From positions 1 through 64,000 of the forward strand of contig JACPTB010000013.1 in NCBI GenBank assembly GCA_016192995.1: a stretch of 64,000 bases of DNA. Direction: 5' to 3'. The translations under genes were made by a program, and so were the position numbers. Numbering within the stretch: the first letter of the stretch is position 1; each line of letters begins with the position of its first letter. Positions 34,439-43,048 of the stretch are shown piece by piece. The notes beneath the pieces are model-generated. The model was not told the origin of the DNA and did no database searches. It worked only from the letters and a program-made list of their open reading frames with translations. This DNA comes from Candidatus Woesearchaeota archaeon. GTDB lineage: Archaea > Nanobdellota > Nanobdellia > Woesearchaeales > DSVV01.

Positions 34439-36247
34439 ATGCTCAATCTTCAACGTAATAATCTCGATAAAGCAGCCTCGCCATATCTGCAACAGCATAA
34501 AGATAATCCAATATACTGGCAGGAATGGTCAAAAGAGGTTTTAAAAGCTGCTAAAACCCAGAATAAGCCAATATTAGCTTCTGTTGGCTATGCTACCTGT
34601 CATTGGTGCCATGTTATGGCAAAAGAATCCTTTAGTAATGAAGCAATAGCAGAGTATCTTAACCATTATTATATAAGTATTAAAATTGATCGTGAACAAC
34701 GTCCTGACATAGACAACTATTGTATGTCCTTTATACAAACAGTGCAAGGCCAGGGTGGTTGGCCATTAAATGTTATTTTCACACCAGATCTTAAACCCTT
34801 ATTTGCAGTAACCTATGTTCCTGCTGAACCAAAATATGGCATGCCAGGGTTTCTTTCATTATTACAGCAGGTGAAAAAAGCATATGATAAACATCAGGCA
34901 ACTATGGCAGCTTTTACGCCTTTGCATCCTCATCATCAATCGATTGATGATGATTCAATGATAAAAATAATTCAAGAATCATTTGATAAAATGTATGGTG
35001 GTTTTGGTCATGGTATGAAATTTCCCCCTCATAACACGTTATTATTCCTCCTTAGTTATTATGAAAAAACCAGAGATAATAATGTAAAAGAGATTATAGA
35101 AAAAACCCTTGATAGCATGGCAGTTTCAGGGTTGCAGGATCATCTGCAGGGAGGTTTTTTCCGCTATTGCACTGATCAAACATGGAGCATTCCGCATTTT
35201 GAAAAAATGCTGTATGATCAAGCAATGTTGCTATGGTGTTACAGTGCAGCGTTCAAACTCTTCAAAAAACCATTCTATAAAATGGTAGTAAAGAAAATTA
35301 TGATGTGTTTAGAAGAAACATTTGAAAATAATAATTTGTATTATGCAGCTCATGATGCAGACACAGATCATGAAGAAGGCAAAACTTATCTTTGGGGGTA
35401 TGACGAACTTAAACAGCTTCTCAATAAAGATGAGTTCAGAGAATTCACCGCGGTGTATGATATTTCAGAACAAAGTAATTTTGAAGAAAAAAATCATCTG
35501 ATAAAAAAACAATCTAAATTTCTTCCTGATATCGAACAAAAATTGCTGGATATCAGAAAACAACGTCCTCAACCTTTTACTGATAAAAAAATAATCACTT
35601 CATGGAATGCGTTGTTGGGAATAGCTCTCATACAGGCATGGCGTTGCTGTCAAGATAGGACTGCAAAACAAAAAGCAGAGAAACTGTTCAAAGCTTTAGT
35701 AAACAAGCATTATAATAAAGAAGAACTTATCCACACCTCATTAGGAGATAGCCTTCAACCACATGAATTTCTTGAAGATTATGGAGCGTTATTGTTATTG
35801 ACAACGTATCTCTATGAAGAAACAGGCAATTATAAACAACTTCTCAAACAATTATATAAGCAATTAGAGCAATTTAAACGGCAAGATCATTGGATAGAAA
35901 GCATAACTGATGATTTCAAAGAAATTCCTGCTCACCAATTTGATCATCCTTACCCAAGTTCAGCATCATTGGCAGAAGCAGCTCTTCTTCGTACAAACCT
36001 ACTGTTGAACAAAGAGCATACAACATTAGAGTACCGCTCGCCTTTTGAGTATGATTTCTACAACCTGCTAGCGTTTATCACTCAAGGAAATATTCCTATA
36101 ATTCATCTTCCCTATCGATTAGACTGGCAGCAGGTAAGTTATAACACTTTACAGGTGAAATCAGAACAGATACAATATTGCTATGAACGAAAATGCTTTT
36201 CTTATAATTCTCTTGATGATTTGAAGAAAAGTCTCGGCATATTCTGA
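34439..36247 (+). CDS. DUF255 (YyaL/SPATA20-like) thioredoxin-fold + six-hairpin protein
   Basis: 602 residues, somewhat short for the family (about 650-700). The N-terminal DUF255 thioredoxin-like domain is unmistakable: SPYLQQHKDNPIYWQEW, SVGYATCHWCHVM with a CHWC redox-like motif, and QGGWPLNVIFTPD. The remainder is an alpha/alpha six-barrel with HGMKFPPH, FFRYCTDQTWSIPHFEKMLYDQA and DADTDHEEGKTYLW. The molecular function is not established in the family. An AAGGAG ribosome-binding site precedes the ATG. A 24-bp perfect palindrome lies in the frame at 34930-34953. Probably cotranscribed with the zinc/AbrB gene. Confidence 0.9.
   Translation: MLNLQRNNLDKAASPYLQQHKDNPIYWQEWSKEVLKAAKTQNKPILASVGYATCHWCHVMAKESFSNEAIAEYLNHYYISIKIDREQRPDIDNYCMSFIQTVQGQGGWPLNVIFTPDLKPLFAVTYVPAEPKYGMPGFLSLLQQVKKAYDKHQATMAAFTPLHPHHQSIDDDSMIKIIQESFDKMYGGFGHGMKFPPHNTLLFLLSYYEKTRDNNVKEIIEKTLDSMAVSGLQDHLQGGFFRYCTDQTWSIPHFEKMLYDQAMLLWCYSAAFKLFKKPFYKMVVKKIMMCLEETFENNNLYYAAHDADTDHEEGKTYLWGYDELKQLLNKDEFREFTAVYDISEQSNFEEKNHLIKKQSKFLPDIEQKLLDIRKQRPQPFTDKKIITSWNALLGIALIQAWRCCQDRTAKQKAEKLFKALVNKHYNKEELIHTSLGDSLQPHEFLEDYGALLLLTTYLYEETGNYKQLLKQLYKQLEQFKRQDHWIESITDDFKEIPAHQFDHPYPSSASLAEAALLRTNLLLNKEHTTLEYRSPFEYDFYNLLAFITQGNIPIIHLPYRLDWQQVSYNTLQVKSEQIQYCYERKCFSYNSLDDLKKSLGIF
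34930..34953. repeat. 24-bp perfect palindrome inside the DUF255 gene
   Basis: TCATCATCAATC is followed directly by its exact reverse complement GATTGATGATGA. Confidence 0.85.
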
Positions 36248-36280
36248 TGTCGACGGTAGAAACTTTTGGAAAAAGAATAG

Positions 36281-36290
36281 CTTTTTATAC
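36281..36290 (+). promoter_or_regulatory. TATA box of corA
   Basis: CTTTTTATAC is centred about 26 bases before the ATG at 36311, giving a leaderless start. Confidence 0.5.
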
Positions 36291-36310
36291 CTCTACACCC
36301 CAAAAATACC

Positions 36311-37273
36311 ATGTTTACCATCCTTCAGAATCATAAAGGGAAAATTAAGGAAGTTACGGTAGATAATATCAAATCATTAGATACTGATTGGATTGATTGT
36401 TATAAACCAAATGACAAAGAACTGTCTTTACTGGTTGAGAAAACAGGGCTTCCTTTAACAAGGTTAAAATCATATCTTAATGATGAAGCACGACCGCACG
36501 TAGTGGAAATGAAGAATTTCTCCTTAATTATCTTTGCTGTTCCATTTTTTCAGAATAACAGGGTGCATATTAAAAACCTGAATATTTTTCTCTTTGGAAG
36601 CAATAATATTCTCACGCTGCACAATGAAAAACTTCTTCCCCTTCAAACAATAAATAGTCTGATTAAAAAAGATCAGCCAGGGCTTCTTGATAACCCAAGT
36701 CATTTTGTTTTTAATCTCATGACTGAAGTGGTCAATGATTATTTTGTTATTCTCGAACAACTCCATGCGAATGTTGATAATCTGGAAGATGAAGTATTAA
36801 ACCAGCCAAAATTTACGCAAACACGTGAAATACGTGATTTTAAAAGAAATATCCTCTATGTGCATCGGGGATTAACTGCTAATCGGGAAGTTATTGTCAG
36901 TATTGAAAAGGAATATCTCTCGCGAATTTCAAAGCAAGAGATTAAAAAATACCGTTTTATTTACAATGATTTAGTTCAGTTAATTGATATGAACGAAACC
37001 TATCGTGATATTTTAACAACAGCAATGGAGTTGTATTTAACTAATATTTCCAATAATCTCAATAACACCGTTAAACGCCTTACTGGTTGGGGTGGATTGA
37101 TTTTAATCCCAACATTAATTGCAAGCATTTACGGCATGAATTTCCACGACACAGCTTCAAAATATAACATGCCTGAATTACAATGGAAATTTGGTTATTT
37201 CTTTGCCTTGGGATTGATAATAGGATCAATAATTCTTCTCTATTATTATTTCAAGAAGAAGGATTGGTTGTGA
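36311..37273 (+). CDS. corA: CorA-family magnesium/divalent cation transporter
   Basis: 320 residues. The large N-terminal cytoplasmic domain ends in long helices (VILEQLHANVDNLEDEVLN, LYLTNISNNLNNTVKRLTGWGGLILIPTLIASIYGMNF). Two C-terminal spans flank the signature YGMNF, the selectivity motif of CorA channels, and the protein ends with basic residues (YYYFKKKDWL). It forms pentameric Mg2+ channels in the membrane. Monocistronic from a leaderless promoter, convergent with purA. Ion preference cannot be read from the sequence. Confidence 0.93.
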   Translation: MFTILQNHKGKIKEVTVDNIKSLDTDWIDCYKPNDKELSLLVEKTGLPLTRLKSYLNDEARPHVVEMKNFSLIIFAVPFFQNNRVHIKNLNIFLFGSNNILTLHNEKLLPLQTINSLIKKDQPGLLDNPSHFVFNLMTEVVNDYFVILEQLHANVDNLEDEVLNQPKFTQTREIRDFKRNILYVHRGLTANREVIVSIEKEYLSRISKQEIKKYRFIYNDLVQLIDMNETYRDILTTAMELYLTNISNNLNNTVKRLTGWGGLILIPTLIASIYGMNFHDTASKYNMPELQWKFGYFFALGLIIGSIILLYYYFKKKDWL

Positions 37274-37363
37274 TTATGGCAAAAACGTCAACTTTCTATA
37301 CTCCTGGCTCCAAAATACAATCTTTCGTATATTTTTAAATTTGCTTCTCAACTCTTGCAATAG

Positions 37364-38842
<1,479 letters not shown>

Positions 38843-38943
38843 TATTTTCTATGTATAATGAGGGGTGTTTTTAATAGTTTTGTATAATCTCAAAATAAAA
38901 ATGTAACTAGATGATAATAAAAACAACATTTTTTTTAGAAAAG

Positions 38944-38951
38944 TATATATA
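38944..38951 (+). promoter_or_regulatory. TATA box of the 38975 gene
   Basis: TATATATA is centred about 27 bases before the ATG at 38975, giving a leaderless start. Confidence 0.5.
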
Positions 38952-38974
38952 GATGTTTCACATTAAAAACAACA

Positions 38975-39226
38975 ATGGAATGGAAAAAGATAGTCCAGGT
39001 TTCTGTGATTATTGGAGTTGTTAGTTATTTTCTTACTTTCGCTTTAGGGACTTATGGATCTGTAACTCTCTACATTCGAGTAAATCATCTTCTTGGGGTT
39101 ATAGCTACAGGTTTGGTTTTACATAAAATGCTCAGGGTAAAATCTTCTTGGGGAATCTTCATCGGAATGATAATCACCGGTATTGTTTTAACTGTTATGG
39201 ATATGTTAGGTTGGTTATTATTTTGA
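38975..39226 (+). CDS. Small integral membrane protein
   Basis: 83 residues with three hydrophobic segments (VSVIIGVVSYFLTFALGTYG, LLGVIATGLVLHKML, GIFIGMIITGIVLTVMDMLGWLLF) and few charged residues. No family is recognised and nothing shows a transport or enzymatic motif. The leaderless promoter and clean reading frame support it as a real gene. It is followed 21 bases later by the 2OG-oxygenase-like pair on the same strand, so it may be cotranscribed with them. Confidence 0.65.
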   Translation: MEWKKIVQVSVIIGVVSYFLTFALGTYGSVTLYIRVNHLLGVIATGLVLHKMLRVKSSWGIFIGMIITGIVLTVMDMLGWLLF

Positions 39227-39247
39227 TAGGAATTTACTTGTTGATAC

Positions 39248-39844
39248 ATGGAAACGACAAATATCATCTCATTGAGAAAAACATTTTCCAATAACAAGCC
39301 ATTCCCTTATCTTATAATACCTAATTCTCTTGAAAAACAACAAGCGCAAAAAATCAAGGAAGCATTAATTCAAGAAACTTTTTATGAAAAACAATCAGAT
39401 TTATTCAAATTCAAGCAAACAAATGATCTCGCAAGTACAAAAAACAAGTATCTAATTGAATGTAGAAATTTTCTTAAATCAAAAGACTTCATCAAATATC
39501 TTGAATCAATAACGCAAGTCAAATTGAAAGAAAACTCTATTGATCTTGCAGGAACATTATATGAAGACACAGATTTCTTGCTCTGTCATGATGATAAACT
39601 TGAAGGAAGAAAAATTGCCTTTATCTATTATCTTTCAACCTTAAAAAAGAGCGAGGGAGGTACGCTTAATTTTTTTAAACACAACAACTATCATCAACCT
39701 ACAACGATTGCTATTAAAATTAAGCCTTTGTTTAACACCTTTGTTTTCTTCAAAGTTTGTCCAGAGTCATTTCATGAAGTTGAAGAGGTTATAGGCAAGA
39801 CAAAGCGGTATGCTTTGTCAGGGTGGTTTCATGGAAATAATTAA
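39248..39844 (+). CDS. 2-oxoglutarate/Fe(II) dioxygenase, Tpa1/Ofd1-like prolyl hydroxylase
   Basis: 198 residues. The double-stranded beta-helix is readable, with the iron ligands H-x-D in DFLLCHDDKLEGRKIAFIYYLS, GGTLNFF, a distal His in PESFHEVEEV and the 2OG-binding Arg in TKRYALSGWF. The sequence resembles the catalytic half of the Tpa1/Ofd1 family, whose members hydroxylate a proline of ribosomal protein uS12. That substrate is family knowledge and is not shown here. The stop overlaps the next gene, which resembles the second, non-catalytic half of the same family. Confidence 0.82.
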   Translation: METTNIISLRKTFSNNKPFPYLIIPNSLEKQQAQKIKEALIQETFYEKQSDLFKFKQTNDLASTKNKYLIECRNFLKSKDFIKYLESITQVKLKENSIDLAGTLYEDTDFLLCHDDKLEGRKIAFIYYLSTLKKSEGGTLNFFKHNNYHQPTTIAIKIKPLFNTFVFFKVCPESFHEVEEVIGKTKRYALSGWFHGNN

Positions 39845-40403
39845 TCCAGAATATAAACAAAATGAAACCATGACATCTATTAAAAAAATATTCGAGAAAA
39901 AAGCACCAATTCATGCAGTACAATTAGAAGATTTTTTCCAACCAAATATCTACAAATTGCTCAAGAAACAGATAACCTCATTAAAATATACTTTAAATTA
40001 TCAACCATTGCAGCATCATTATAAAGTAGCAGCTCCGAATAATATCATGACTAACATTTTTGAACATAAAGAATTTCTGTCAATAGTACGGGCAATTACA
40101 GGCTGCGCTATTAAACAAAGCTCGAGTTTAGCATTTCAATTATCATGGAAAGATTACGAGATTCTTCATGACAATAAAGCAGAAGAACAAGGAATAGAAT
40201 TAGTATTTGATGCAACAGATGCTTGGAACGAAGCTGCAGGTGGCGCTATCATCTATAAATCAGCTGCGTCATCAATAAGCATACCTTCAAAGCCAAATGC
40301 TATCACTATTATCAAGAAAACAAAACAGATAACGCGATGTATACAATATATTAATCATAACAGTATTAATAATAAAAAGTATCTTTTTATTATTAAACTT
40401 TAA
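39831..40403 (+). CDS. Second 2OG-oxygenase-fold protein (Tpa1/Ofd1 C-terminal-domain-like)
   Basis: 190 residues from the ATG at 39831 (in-frame upstream codons lie inside the previous gene). The core SWKDYEILHDNKAEEQGIELVFDATDAWNEAAGGAIIYK copies the strand order of a 2OG-oxygenase beta-helix, with LHD where the H-x-D would stand. The distal His/Arg region (TRCIQYINHNSINNKKYLFIIKL) is atypical. In yeast Tpa1 and fission yeast Ofd1 two such domains are fused, the second being inactive; here they appear as separate overlapping genes. Convergent with PCNA, with stops overlapping by four bases. Confidence 0.7.
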   Translation: MEIINPEYKQNETMTSIKKIFEKKAPIHAVQLEDFFQPNIYKLLKKQITSLKYTLNYQPLQHHYKVAAPNNIMTNIFEHKEFLSIVRAITGCAIKQSSSLAFQLSWKDYEILHDNKAEEQGIELVFDATDAWNEAAGGAIIYKSAASSISIPSKPNAITIIKKTKQITRCIQYINHNSINNKKYLFIIKL

Positions 40404-41146
40404 TCGCTTTCAACTCGCGGTGCAAGAATAAAATTCATGGCAACTCTATCAAGAACTTTGTATTCAAGTTTAAGAGGATAATCTTTATTGAATTTGATTG
40501 TAGCGTTTGGGGCAAGCTTCCCGGCGCTGATCATCTTTTTAAGGTATTCTATTGAATATTTTGCGCGGATTTTTTCCTGGGATTCGCTGACAATTTTGAT
40601 TTCTTCATTTTCAGGTAAAAATACATGTGCATCAGTTAAATCTCCTTCTGCGCTTACGGTGAATTTTCCATTTTCAACAGTAAATGCAACACTCTCTCCT
40701 ACAATATCAACATCTTCAACAGAATCATTGAGTACTGTTGAAGGTATAGTTACTGATAGGGGGAAATGTAGTTCAGGTACTTTTTGTTCGCGCTCGTCAA
40801 GTTCAATGAGCGGCAAAGAAAACCGTCGTTTTGAACCACCGCTTAAGGTAACAACAAGCTTATTTTTCTCATCAACTTCTAAAGTTATCATGTCGCTTGG
40901 CTTGGCTCGCTTAAGAATTTGTTTTAAATTGCTTAAATTAATAGCTAATTCCATATCTTGCGGCACGGTATATTCTACAAAACTGCTTGCTAAGAGTTGA
41001 AACATAACCATGGCAACATTAGCTGGATCCATAGCTACAAGTTCAATACCATTTTGATTAATCTTAAACCGAGCTTCATTAACAAGTTCACTGATAATCA
41101 TGATACTATCTTTTAGGTAACGTGGTTCTGCTAAAGTTAATTTCAT
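40400..41146 (-). CDS. pcn: DNA polymerase sliding clamp (PCNA)
   Basis: 248 residues, the normal size of a PCNA subunit. Visible features are LKDSIMIISELVNEARFKINQNGIELVAMDPANVAMV, LKQILKRAKPSDMITLEVDEKNKLVVTL, the interdomain connector region (RRFSLPLIELDEREQKVPEL) and the C-terminal LEYKVLDRVAMNFILAPRVESD. It is a trimeric clamp for replicative polymerases, ligase and FEN1. A TATA box lies at 41186-41194 and an AAGGGGTG ribosome-binding-like stretch just before the ATG. Confidence 0.97.
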   Translation of the reverse strand: MKLTLAEPRYLKDSIMIISELVNEARFKINQNGIELVAMDPANVAMVMFQLLASSFVEYTVPQDMELAINLSNLKQILKRAKPSDMITLEVDEKNKLVVTLSGGSKRRFSLPLIELDEREQKVPELHFPLSVTIPSTVLNDSVEDVDIVGESVAFTVENGKFTVSAEGDLTDAHVFLPENEEIKIVSESQEKIRAKYSIEYLKKMISAGKLAPNATIKFNKDYPLKLEYKVLDRVAMNFILAPRVESD

Positions 41147-41185
41147 ATGGCACCCCTTATGATGTGATAAGTGAACAAGAAACTA

Positions 41186-41194
41186 TTTATAAAT
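41186..41194 (-). promoter_or_regulatory. TATA box of the PCNA gene
   Basis: ATTTATAAA on the minus strand lies about 44 bases before the ATG at 41146, leaving a leader of roughly 15-20 bases. Confidence 0.55.
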
Positions 41195-41198
41195 AATT

Positions 41199-41263
41199 AT
41201 ATAGTTAAGTAGATACAACCCTTTCCTATGTAATAGGGAAGGGTTATATCTACGTAACTATAT
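41199..41263 (-). terminator. Long imperfect hairpin between the tRNA-Leu gene and the PCNA promoter
   Basis: Arms 41199-41229 and 41233-41263 pair at 28 of 31 positions around a 3-base loop. It begins a few bases after the T5 tract that follows the tRNA discriminator base, so it could stop read-through from the tRNA into the PCNA promoter. A regulatory role for PCNA is also possible. Confidence 0.55.
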
Positions 41264-41289
41264 ATGAAAGAAAAATGAGGGGATAGGGA

Positions 41290-41313
41290 CTTTCAACACC
41301 AATTATTGGTATT
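41290..41313 (-). other. 24-base bulge-helix-bulge intron in the tRNA T loop
   Basis: The fold is a textbook archaeal splicing motif: outer helix TAGGG/CCCTA (T stem), 3-base bulge AGT on the 3' side, central 4-bp helix TTCA/TGAA, 3-base bulge AAA on the 5' side, and inner hairpin ATACC/GGTGT. Cutting after the second base of each bulge joins TTCAAA to T, restoring a normal seven-base T loop. Confidence 0.85.
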
Positions 41314-41343
41314 TTTGAACCCTAGTAGGCACTAAGCCAATAG

Positions 41344-41433
41344 ATGGCCCATCGAGTATATCATTGATTTCTTGTGGAAACCTCATCACTCATAACTTGA
41401 GTTTGGACTTTTAAGCACCTTGGTGCCAAAAAA
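41344..41433 (-). other. Anticodon-loop region containing further tRNA intron sequence
   Basis: These 90 bases lie between the two strands of the putative anticodon stem and must hold 7 loop bases plus about 83 intron bases. Hairpins GCACC/GGTGC and GGTTTC/GAAATC are visible. A possible second bulge-helix-bulge pairs TCCA with TGGG, with bulges AAC and CCA. Removing one simple intron does not give a leucine anticodon, so probably two introns are nested or adjacent here. Confidence 0.5.
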
Positions 41434-41498
41434 CTATCCCGTTTGGCCACTCCGGCATCCCCTCATACTTCTAAGAACAAAGTAATAGTTTATAAAAT

Positions 41499-41858
41499 TT
41501 ATTTTATTACATTAATCTCTTTGAGCTTTACTGGTTCTATATTTTTAAGCTTCTTTTCAATATCATGAATTGATTCTTCCAATGCTTCAAGTTGTTGTGT
41601 ATATCGTATATCTTCCTTTTCTTCTTCAATATTTGCAAGTTTGATGCTCGGCAATGCAGTTCGTAATTTTACGGTTAATTTTGCAATTTCTTTTATTCTT
41701 TCTTTAATTGTTTCAATCTCAAGCTTTCTTTTTATTTGTAATTGCCTGATTTTTTCTGATCTCTGAAGTAATTCGACAAAAGCTTTTGAAAGAGTAAGGA
41801 GTTCATTCCTTAATTCCTTCTTTTGATCAACTTCTACAAAATATTCTATTTCATTCAT
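41499..41858 (-). CDS. Small coiled-coil protein
   Basis: 119 residues, almost entirely predicted helix with many charged residues (LRNELLTLSKAFVELLQRSEKIRQLQIKRKLEIETIKERIKEI ... LEALEESIHDIEKKLKNIEPVKLKEINVI). No signal or catalytic motif. The start overlaps the stop of the next gene upstream by four bases, forming a three-gene operon with 42094 and 42866. The family is not named; it resembles small helical proteins conserved in DPANN genomes. Confidence 0.65.
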   Translation of the reverse strand: MNEIEYFVEVDQKKELRNELLTLSKAFVELLQRSEKIRQLQIKRKLEIETIKERIKEIAKLTVKLRTALPSIKLANIEEEKEDIRYTQQLEALEESIHDIEKKLKNIEPVKLKEINVIK

Positions 41859-42094
41859 GGTCTATGCCCTGCATCAAAGAGTGTTTTATCCATACTATGG
41901 ATTCTCCGTTGAATATCTTGGATGCTATTATTCCATATTTCAATTTCAGCATCTTCTTCTTTTCTAATATTATTTGCTTTTTCAAGGCATACTTGTGCTT
42001 CAGCAACATTTTTTTTCATATCATCTAATAGTTTCATAACATCTTTATATTCATCTAATTTCACAAACATTGAATTTTCATTAACTCTTTGCAT
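41855..42094 (-). CDS. Small helical protein, paralog of the C-terminus of the next gene
   Basis: 79 residues: FVKLDEYKDVMKLLDDMKKN ... IWNNSIQDIQRRIHSMDKTLF. The pattern F-[VI]-x4-Y-[KR]-D ... IW-x2-S-[IL] ... MD-x2-LF also ends the 255-residue protein directly upstream, so the two share a domain by duplication. Charged helical hairpin, no membrane segment. Function unknown. It sits four bases after the upstream gene and overlaps the downstream coiled-coil gene. Confidence 0.65.
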   Translation of the reverse strand: MQRVNENSMFVKLDEYKDVMKLLDDMKKNVAEAQVCLEKANNIRKEEDAEIEIWNNSIQDIQRRIHSMDKTLFDAGHRP

Positions 42095-42098
42095 AGTC

Positions 42099-42866
42099 TC
42101 ACCTTACTTTGAATAATATATCATCCATCGCAGTAATTTTGTGATGGCCAGATTCAAGGCTTTGCTGCCATATAGTTAATAATAAATCTTTATCATTATG
42201 TAATTGCATCAGTCTGAACAAGGTATCATGGGTAGTGTCAAGAACATGTTTTAATTCATTATTTGCAACGACGGTGTCCCTATATTGACTCACTGAAATG
42301 AAAAAATGATCGAAAGATACAGTTTTTTGCTGTTCTTCATGGATAGGTTGTTTTGGAGCTGTTTTTACCGAGGTGCTAAACAAAGATGTAACTTCTTGAG
42401 GAGCAACTGCTGGTGTTTGTGGTGTGAATAAAGATTCTTTTTGACTAGTAAATGAGATCGGTTGTTCTAATTTTTCCTCAAAATTAATAGTTTCTTGAGC
42501 AGGAATTTCAGGAAATAATGGTGTGTTGTCAGGAGAAGTATCAAAAATATTCTTCTCAGCAGTTTTTTGTTGGGAAGTATATTGTTCTTCTAAAGCTTCT
42601 TTGTTTGAAGATGATGGCAAAGGAAATGAAGGGGGTGTTTCATCATGAGCTTCGAGATCAACTGGTGGAATTTCACCAATGTCGGGAATTTTTTGCGTTT
42701 GGCTATGAATTTCTGGTATTTCAGGAATCTCAAGCTCTTCTCCTTCAAATGTTTCGGGCATTTTAGGAAGTTCTAAATTCTCAGGTAATAATGGAGGTGG
42801 TGTGTCTAAGGGAAGTGTGCTTTTATCTGGAGAGGCTTTTTTGTTAGGTGAAGTAAATAATGGCAT
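42099..42866 (-). CDS. Proline-rich protein with C-terminal helical domain
   Basis: 255 residues. The first 180 are low-complexity and Pro/Glu-rich (LPLDTPPPLLPENLELPKMPETFEGEELEIPEIPEI), probably disordered. The last 70 form a helical domain (SFDHFFISVSQYRDTVVAN ... IWQQSLESGHHKITAMDDILFKVR) homologous to the whole 79-residue protein downstream. A long disordered linker plus a small helical domain suggests a tether in a protein assembly, but no partner is visible. Divergent from carA across a region with a perfect 22-bp-arm hairpin. Confidence 0.65.
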   Translation of the reverse strand: MPLFTSPNKKASPDKSTLPLDTPPPLLPENLELPKMPETFEGEELEIPEIPEIHSQTQKIPDIGEIPPVDLEAHDETPPSFPLPSSSNKEALEEQYTSQQKTAEKNIFDTSPDNTPLFPEIPAQETINFEEKLEQPISFTSQKESLFTPQTPAVAPQEVTSLFSTSVKTAPKQPIHEEQQKTVSFDHFFISVSQYRDTVVANNELKHVLDTTHDTLFRLMQLHNDKDLLLTIWQQSLESGHHKITAMDDILFKVR

Positions 42867-42938
42867 AGTGTCATCCTACTTTAATATGGTAATGGTAATA
42901 AGGAGACTATTAAATGTTTTGGTACTACTTAGTAGTAT

Positions 42939-42988
42939 AAAAACCACGCTGTTTAAAAAATAACTATTTTTTAAACAGCGTGGTTTTT
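42939..42988. promoter_or_regulatory. Perfect 22-bp-arm hairpin in the divergent carA promoter region
   Basis: Arms 42939-42960 and 42967-42988 are exact reverse complements (AAAAACCACGCTGTTTAAAA... at the left) with loop TAACTA. A smaller palindrome, TACTACTTAGTAGTA, lies just left of it at 42923-42937. The hairpin ends about 30 bases before the carA TATA box, between divergent genes, and could be an operator for pyrimidine control. It is not a MITE copy. Confidence 0.55.
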
Positions 42989-43016
42989 GATAGTATAGTT
43001 TTTATTGTAATAATGC

Positions 43017-43025
43017 ATATAAATA
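43017..43025 (+). promoter_or_regulatory. TATA box of carA
   Basis: ATATAAATA is centred about 28 bases before the ATG at 43049. This spacing supports that ATG as the real start over in-frame codons at 42980 and 43013, which would lie in the hairpin or the TATA box. Confidence 0.6.
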
Positions 43026-43048
43026 TCAGTAAGATTGCGAAGACATTA

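Larger units (their letters stand above)
41276..41464 (-). tRNA. tRNA-Leu (type II) with multiple introns; anticodon not resolved
   Basis: Read on the minus strand, GAGGGGA at 41464-41458 pairs perfectly with TCCCCTC at 41283-41277 as the acceptor stem. T8 and a type II D arm follow (TGCCGGAGTGGCCAAACGG). The T stem is TAGGG / CCCTA (41324-41320 and 41288-41284), with a 24-base intron in its loop; once removed, the loop becomes the canonical TTCAAAT. GGCTTAGTGCC before the T arm fits a long variable arm. Discriminator A plus long variable arm indicates leucine. The anticodon stem is probably GATAG / CTATT, and about 83 extra bases between them must include further intron(s). No CCA is encoded; TTTTT follows the gene. 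The anticodon (UAA or CAA likely) cannot be fixed by eye. Confidence 0.85.

Noticed and set aside
40488-41000. 170-codon frame antisense to PCNA
   Set aside because: PCNA on the other strand is unambiguous; the antisense frame is low-complexity Ser/Thr-rich sequence.
41276-41464. RNase P or SRP RNA as an explanation for the structured 189-base region
   Set aside because: Conserved RNase P and SRP signature elements are absent, while the reverse strand shows acceptor, D and T arms of a tRNA.
42980-43048. N-terminal extension of carA
   Set aside because: The extra codons lie in the hairpin arm and the TATA box; the TATA spacing and CarA homology support the ATG at 43049.
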